A DNA stretch of 7,420 nucleotides from CAYGKP01 sp964350605 (GTDB lineage: Bacteria; Bacteroidota; Bacteroidia; Cytophagales; JAAEPT01): the NCBI GenBank assembly GCA_964350605.1, contig CAYGKP010000129.1, positions 1 through 7,420 on the forward strand, written 5' to 3'. The notes beneath the pieces are model-generated. The model saw nothing but the letters and a program-made list of their open reading frames with translations. It had not been told where the DNA came from and ran no database searches. Positions 4,910-7,420 of the stretch are shown piece after piece. The stretch's first letter is position 1; every line of letters starts with the position of its first letter. The translations under genes and the position numbers were made by a program.

Positions 4910-5602
4910 ATGAAACGCTTCCTGCTTTCCCTTTTCGCCCTGGCGCTCCTCTCGCCCCTCGCTTTTGCCCAAAAACCCTCGGGCAACTTCGAGGGACGCA
5001 TTGATTACACCCTTGACCTGACCATCGACGAAACTGTTGACAGTACCGGCATGGGCTCGATGATGGCCATGATGATGCCCAGCGGTTTCACCTTCTCCTT
5101 CAAAGGCGAGAAAATGCGCCTGGACTTCCAAGGCGGCGGCTTGTTCACCATGATGGTCGGCTACCTGGTGGTTGACGGCGCAACTGGGAAAGTCTACAGC
5201 ATCAAGGAAGCGGATAAGACCTATACAGTCAGCGAGAAAGAAGCCCCCGAGTCAAGCGCGCGGGACATGAAGCCCACGGGTCGAAAAGAGAAGATCGCTG
5301 GGCATGCCTGCGAGGAGTTCCTGGAAGAGAGTAACGGCGAGGGAGGCACCCAGAGTTTCTGGTTGGCCAAGGATTTCAACTACGCGAACATTAGCAAGCT
5401 GCTGGCTTATCAGGACTTCCTGGCCCAAAGCAAGCAGGGCGGGTTTCCCTTGCGCATGGTGGGTGAGGATCCGTCCGCTGGCTTAGTTGTCAAGATGGAG
5501 GCGACCAAAATCACACCCGAGAAACTGGACGCTTCGCTCTTCGAGGTGCCCGCTGGCTACACAGAAGGTGCCAGTGAAATGGGCAATATGTTCGGCGAGT
5601 AA
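4910..5602 (+). CDS. Secreted DUF4412 family protein with Met-rich segment, copy 3 of 3
   Basis: 230 residues. The signal peptide MKRFLLSLFALALLSPLAFA is close to that of copy 2. Family motifs follow in the same order: NFEGRIDYTLDL (26-37), FSFKGEKMRLDF (62-73), VVDGATGKVYSI (87-98), KIAGHACEEF (128-137), FWLAKDFNYANISKLL (150-165), GGFPLRMVG (177-185) and DASLFEVPAGY (207-217). Unlike copy 2 it has a Met cluster at 48-56 (MGSMMAMMM) and another Met pair at 81-82. Such clusters can bind Cu(I) in periplasmic proteins, but they can also simply be part of a hydrophobic helix; the sequence does not decide. Last gene of the plus-strand block; the terminator at 5630-5661 begins 27 bases after its stop. 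Confidence 0.87.
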   Translation: MKRFLLSLFALALLSPLAFAQKPSGNFEGRIDYTLDLTIDETVDSTGMGSMMAMMMPSGFTFSFKGEKMRLDFQGGGLFTMMVGYLVVDGATGKVYSIKEADKTYTVSEKEAPESSARDMKPTGRKEKIAGHACEEFLEESNGEGGTQSFWLAKDFNYANISKLLAYQDFLAQSKQGGFPLRMVGEDPSAGLVVKMEATKITPEKLDASLFEVPAGYTEGASEMGNMFGE

Positions 5603-5629
5603 GAGAGCCGAGCTACACCCCCTGACATG

Positions 5630-5661
5630 AAAAAAGCCTTCCGAAGGGGAAGGCTTTTTTT
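5630..5661. terminator. Strong, apparently bidirectional intrinsic terminator
   Basis: Arms AAAAAAGCCTTCC (5630-5642) and GGAAGGCTTTTTT (5648-5660) pair over 13 bp around GAAGG. On the plus strand seven T (5655-5661) end it; on the minus strand six T do. It closes the DUF4412 block and could also stop minus-strand transcription from alanine dehydrogenase, about 190 bases away. Confidence 0.9.
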
Positions 5662-5689
5662 GTAGTGGGTTGCGAATTAATTCGGCTGA

Positions 5690-5794
5690 TTAGAAAATCA
5701 CGCGGGGGGAGAAAATCACTGCGTTCACTGTGGGGATTTGGTTCTGCGTAGGGGTAATATTCCCTGTAAATGTATCACGTGTTTGAACATTTGC
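5690..5794 (-). pseudogene. Possible C-terminal remnant of a lost gene
   Basis: Between two stops on the minus strand, 34 codons read ANVQTRDTFTGNITPTQN followed by QIPTVNAVIFSPRVIF and TAA. The last 20 codons have mostly G or C in third position, like real genes nearby, and the peptide alternates polar and hydrophobic residues and ends in Phe, as outer-membrane beta-strands often do. No ATG, GTG or TTG could start it sensibly. An ATG at 5790 is one frame off, so a frameshift is possible. The surrounding 5662-5854 gap is otherwise AT-rich with no clear signals. It could also be chance. Confidence 0.25.
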
Positions 5795-5854
5795 CTAAAA
5801 ACGCTCGCTCAAAAATTGGAATAGTGCAATTAATACGTTCAGTAAGCTAATTTC

Positions 5855-6940
5855 CTAATCTAGCTTCAGCCCCAACGCATCGGAAACTGCCTGACTATGC
5901 AATTTTCCACCTTGGGTCGAGAGGCCGGCCTTTAACCCTGGGTCGCTGGACAATACCGTGGGAAGGCCGCCCGCTAGCCGCAATACATCGGGCAGGATTG
6001 CATTGCCCAAGCCCATTGACGAGGTGCGGGGCACAGCCCCCGGCATGTTTGCAACCGCGTAATGTACAATGCCGTCCACCAGGTAGGTGGGCTCGGCGTG
6101 AGTGGTGGCATGGCTGGTTTCAAAGCAACCACCTTGGTCGATGGCCACGTCCACGAGGACTGCGCCTTTGGGCAGCAACGCAAGTTGCGATCGGGTAAGA
6201 ATCTGGGGGGCTTTTCCACCGGGCACGAGGACTGCGCCGATCAGAAGGGAGGTGGTGGGCAGGAGTTCTTCCAGGGCTGAAGTTGTTGAGGAGACGGTGT
6301 TTACCCCAGGTAGACTTTCCTCGATGGCGGCTAGGCGCGTGGGGTTGATGTCCATCACGATGACCCGTGCGCCCAGCCCGTGGGCAATGCGCGCGGCCTC
6401 GCTGCCTACCATTCCCGCACCGACCACAACAACCTGCGCAGGCAGCACACCGGGCAGACCCGCTAGCAATACACCTTGTCCCTGCTCGTGGGCCAATAGG
6501 TGGTGCGCGCCTTCTTGAGCGGCCAACCGACCGGCGACGCGCGACATGGGTTCAAGCAAGGGGAGGCGTCCGCCACGCTCGACGGTTTCGAAGGCGATGG
6601 AGGTGACACCGCTTTTGAGCAGTGCCTCGGTCAACTCTCGGCTTGCGGCCAGGTGTAGGTAGGCAAACAGTGTTTGGTCGGGGCGGAGCAGCGGCCATTC
6701 CGAGGCAAGCGGCTCCTTGACCTTGACGATCAGCTCGCCGAAGGCGTAGGTCTCCTTTGCATCGGTGAGGAGTGTTGCGCCAACGGATCGGTATTGGTCG
6801 TCGGCGAATCCCGCACCCAGTCCAGCTCCGGATTGCACGCCAACTTCATGGCCCGCACGGACCAATTCGGCCACGTGGACAGGTGCCAAAGCAACCCGCC
6901 GCTCTTGGGGCTTGATTTCAGCGGGAAGGCCAACGCGCAT
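5855..6940 (-). CDS. ald: Alanine dehydrogenase
   Basis: Cytoplasmic enzyme that converts L-alanine, NAD+ and water to pyruvate, ammonia and NADH, reversibly, linking amino-acid and carbon metabolism. 361 residues, about ten fewer than the usual 371. The key residues fall where the family has them: Arg15 (PQERRVAL) and Lys75 (VKVKEP) for substrate, catalytic His96 (AYLHLA), Glu118 (AFETVE), and catalytic Asp268 (DVAIDQGG). The Rossmann loop is GAGMVGSEAA (174-183), and Asp197 (VIVMDIN), which holds the adenine ribose, indicates NAD. Near the end, VANMPGAVPRTSSMGLGNAILP (297-318) is the family's signature. The size rules out the longer transhydrogenase alpha chain. ATG at 6940 gives the standard N-terminus MRVGLPAEI. 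It follows the gene at 7399 after 21 bases, so they probably form an operon. No convincing terminator directly after its stop. Confidence 0.95.
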   Translation of the reverse strand: MRVGLPAEIKPQERRVALAPVHVAELVRAGHEVGVQSGAGLGAGFADDQYRSVGATLLTDAKETYAFGELIVKVKEPLASEWPLLRPDQTLFAYLHLAASRELTEALLKSGVTSIAFETVERGGRLPLLEPMSRVAGRLAAQEGAHHLLAHEQGQGVLLAGLPGVLPAQVVVVGAGMVGSEAARIAHGLGARVIVMDINPTRLAAIEESLPGVNTVSSTTSALEELLPTTSLLIGAVLVPGGKAPQILTRSQLALLPKGAVLVDVAIDQGGCFETSHATTHAEPTYLVDGIVHYAVANMPGAVPRTSSMGLGNAILPDVLRLAGGLPTVLSSDPGLKAGLSTQGGKLHSQAVSDALGLKLD

Positions 6941-6961
6941 CGCGTTTTGGCAAAGGGTTAA

Positions 6962-7399
6962 TTAGCGACGCGCGACCAATCGGCGGCGGATGCCCACCAG
7001 CCAGATCGAGCCGAAAGCAAGCCCAACGCTGCTCAACGCCACCATGCTCCAAGGCACAAGCGAAGCGTCAATTGGGTCACCCCCCGACTCGTCAACATAC
7101 GGTTGGCGCGGGGCCAACGCACGGGCGGCGGGGGAATATTCCTCAACAGATTCTGTGGTTGCCTCGACAGGCGGTGTGTTAACTGGCTGATTCGCCGAAG
7201 GGGTAACAGGCTGTGGGGCCTCGACTTGCGGTGCGTCAAGGATGGGTACGTTGCCATCAGGGGTCAACTTTTCACCCTCCAGTGAGGACTCGCCCGATTG
7301 AGGGGTGACTCCCTGAGGGGTTTGGCCTGGCACGGGGGCCGAGGCAAGGAGAGTGGCTCCTGCGCCCCCCAAAAGGAGCGAAAGCAGTAAAATTCGCAT
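6962..7399 (-). CDS. Small secreted protein with Pro/Thr/Gln-rich middle and C-terminal TM anchor
   Basis: 145 residues, no family recognised. A signal peptide (1-20, MRILLLSLLLGGAGATLLAS) is followed by a low-complexity region at 21-110, with short near-repeats such as QTPQG/VTPQSG and APQ/TPSANQP, rich in Pro, Thr, Gln, Val and Glu. One hydrophobic helix lies at 115-136 (VPWSMVALSSVGLAFGSIWLVG), then a basic tail IRRRLVARR. Signal, extended linker, helix, Arg tail: this order occurs in surface proteins carrying a C-terminal sorting signal, but also in simple single-pass anchors, and no known sorting motif is evident. The gene lies 21 bases upstream of alanine dehydrogenase and probably shares its transcript. 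Its start context (ACACTTATG) matches the gene at the left edge. The promoter must lie at or beyond the right window edge. Confidence 0.75.
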   Translation of the reverse strand: MRILLLSLLLGGAGATLLASAPVPGQTPQGVTPQSGESSLEGEKLTPDGNVPILDAPQVEAPQPVTPSANQPVNTPPVEATTESVEEYSPAARALAPRQPYVDESGGDPIDASLVPWSMVALSSVGLAFGSIWLVGIRRRLVARR

Positions 7400-7420
7400 A
7401 AGTGTGATGTGGTATCTGGG

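Noticed and set aside
5692..5719. Start of a repeat array or CRISPR
   Set aside because: There are only two copies of a 10-base unit with an 8-base spacer, explained by the in-frame VIF codons.

Overview
The window reads as ordinary chromosome of a Gram-negative bacterium, most probably a member of the Bacteroidota with a fairly GC-rich genome. The grounds are three tandem DUF4412-type secreted proteins, a DUF4349 lipoprotein, a stand-alone HsdR-N-like PD-(D/E)XK protein of about 150 residues, and the absence of Shine-Dalgarno sequences before nearly every start. No tRNA, rRNA, CRISPR array, insertion sequence or phage gene was seen. The phylum is an inference from gene content.

Left block (1-1838, minus strand). 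From right to left these are a MarR-family regulator, a small NTF2-like lipoprotein, a strong intrinsic terminator with a UUCG loop, a signal-peptide protein with three C-terminal membrane segments (probable GTG start), and the first 36 codons of another secreted protein that runs off the edge. A short dyad of the form TTGA-N4-TCAA lies on the MarR start codon and again just upstream of the lipoprotein gene. This suggests an autoregulated MarR that also controls its neighbour.

Central block (1918-5661, plus strand). This holds a PD-(D/E)XK nuclease-like protein, a DUF4349 lipoprotein with a C-terminal membrane anchor, and three tandem, diverged DUF4412 genes. The first DUF4412 gene is only 8 bases behind the DUF4349 gene. 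The block ends in a strong terminator that would also work on the minus strand. Each DUF4412 gene is preceded by a small AGCTT-containing stem-loop, so part of the leader seems to have been duplicated with the gene. The proteins act outside the cytoplasm, apart from the nuclease-like protein; their substrates are not known.

Right block (5690-7399, minus strand). A two-gene unit encodes a small secreted protein with a Pro/Thr/Gln-rich middle and a C-terminal membrane segment, followed 21 bases later by alanine dehydrogenase with all its key residues. Between alanine dehydrogenase and the terminator lies a short stop-to-stop stretch that looks like the decayed C-terminus of another minus-strand gene.

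Nothing here amounts to a clearly new system. The points most worth checking are the MarR dyads, the repeated leader hairpins of the DUF4412 array, and the 26-bp palindrome near the left edge.
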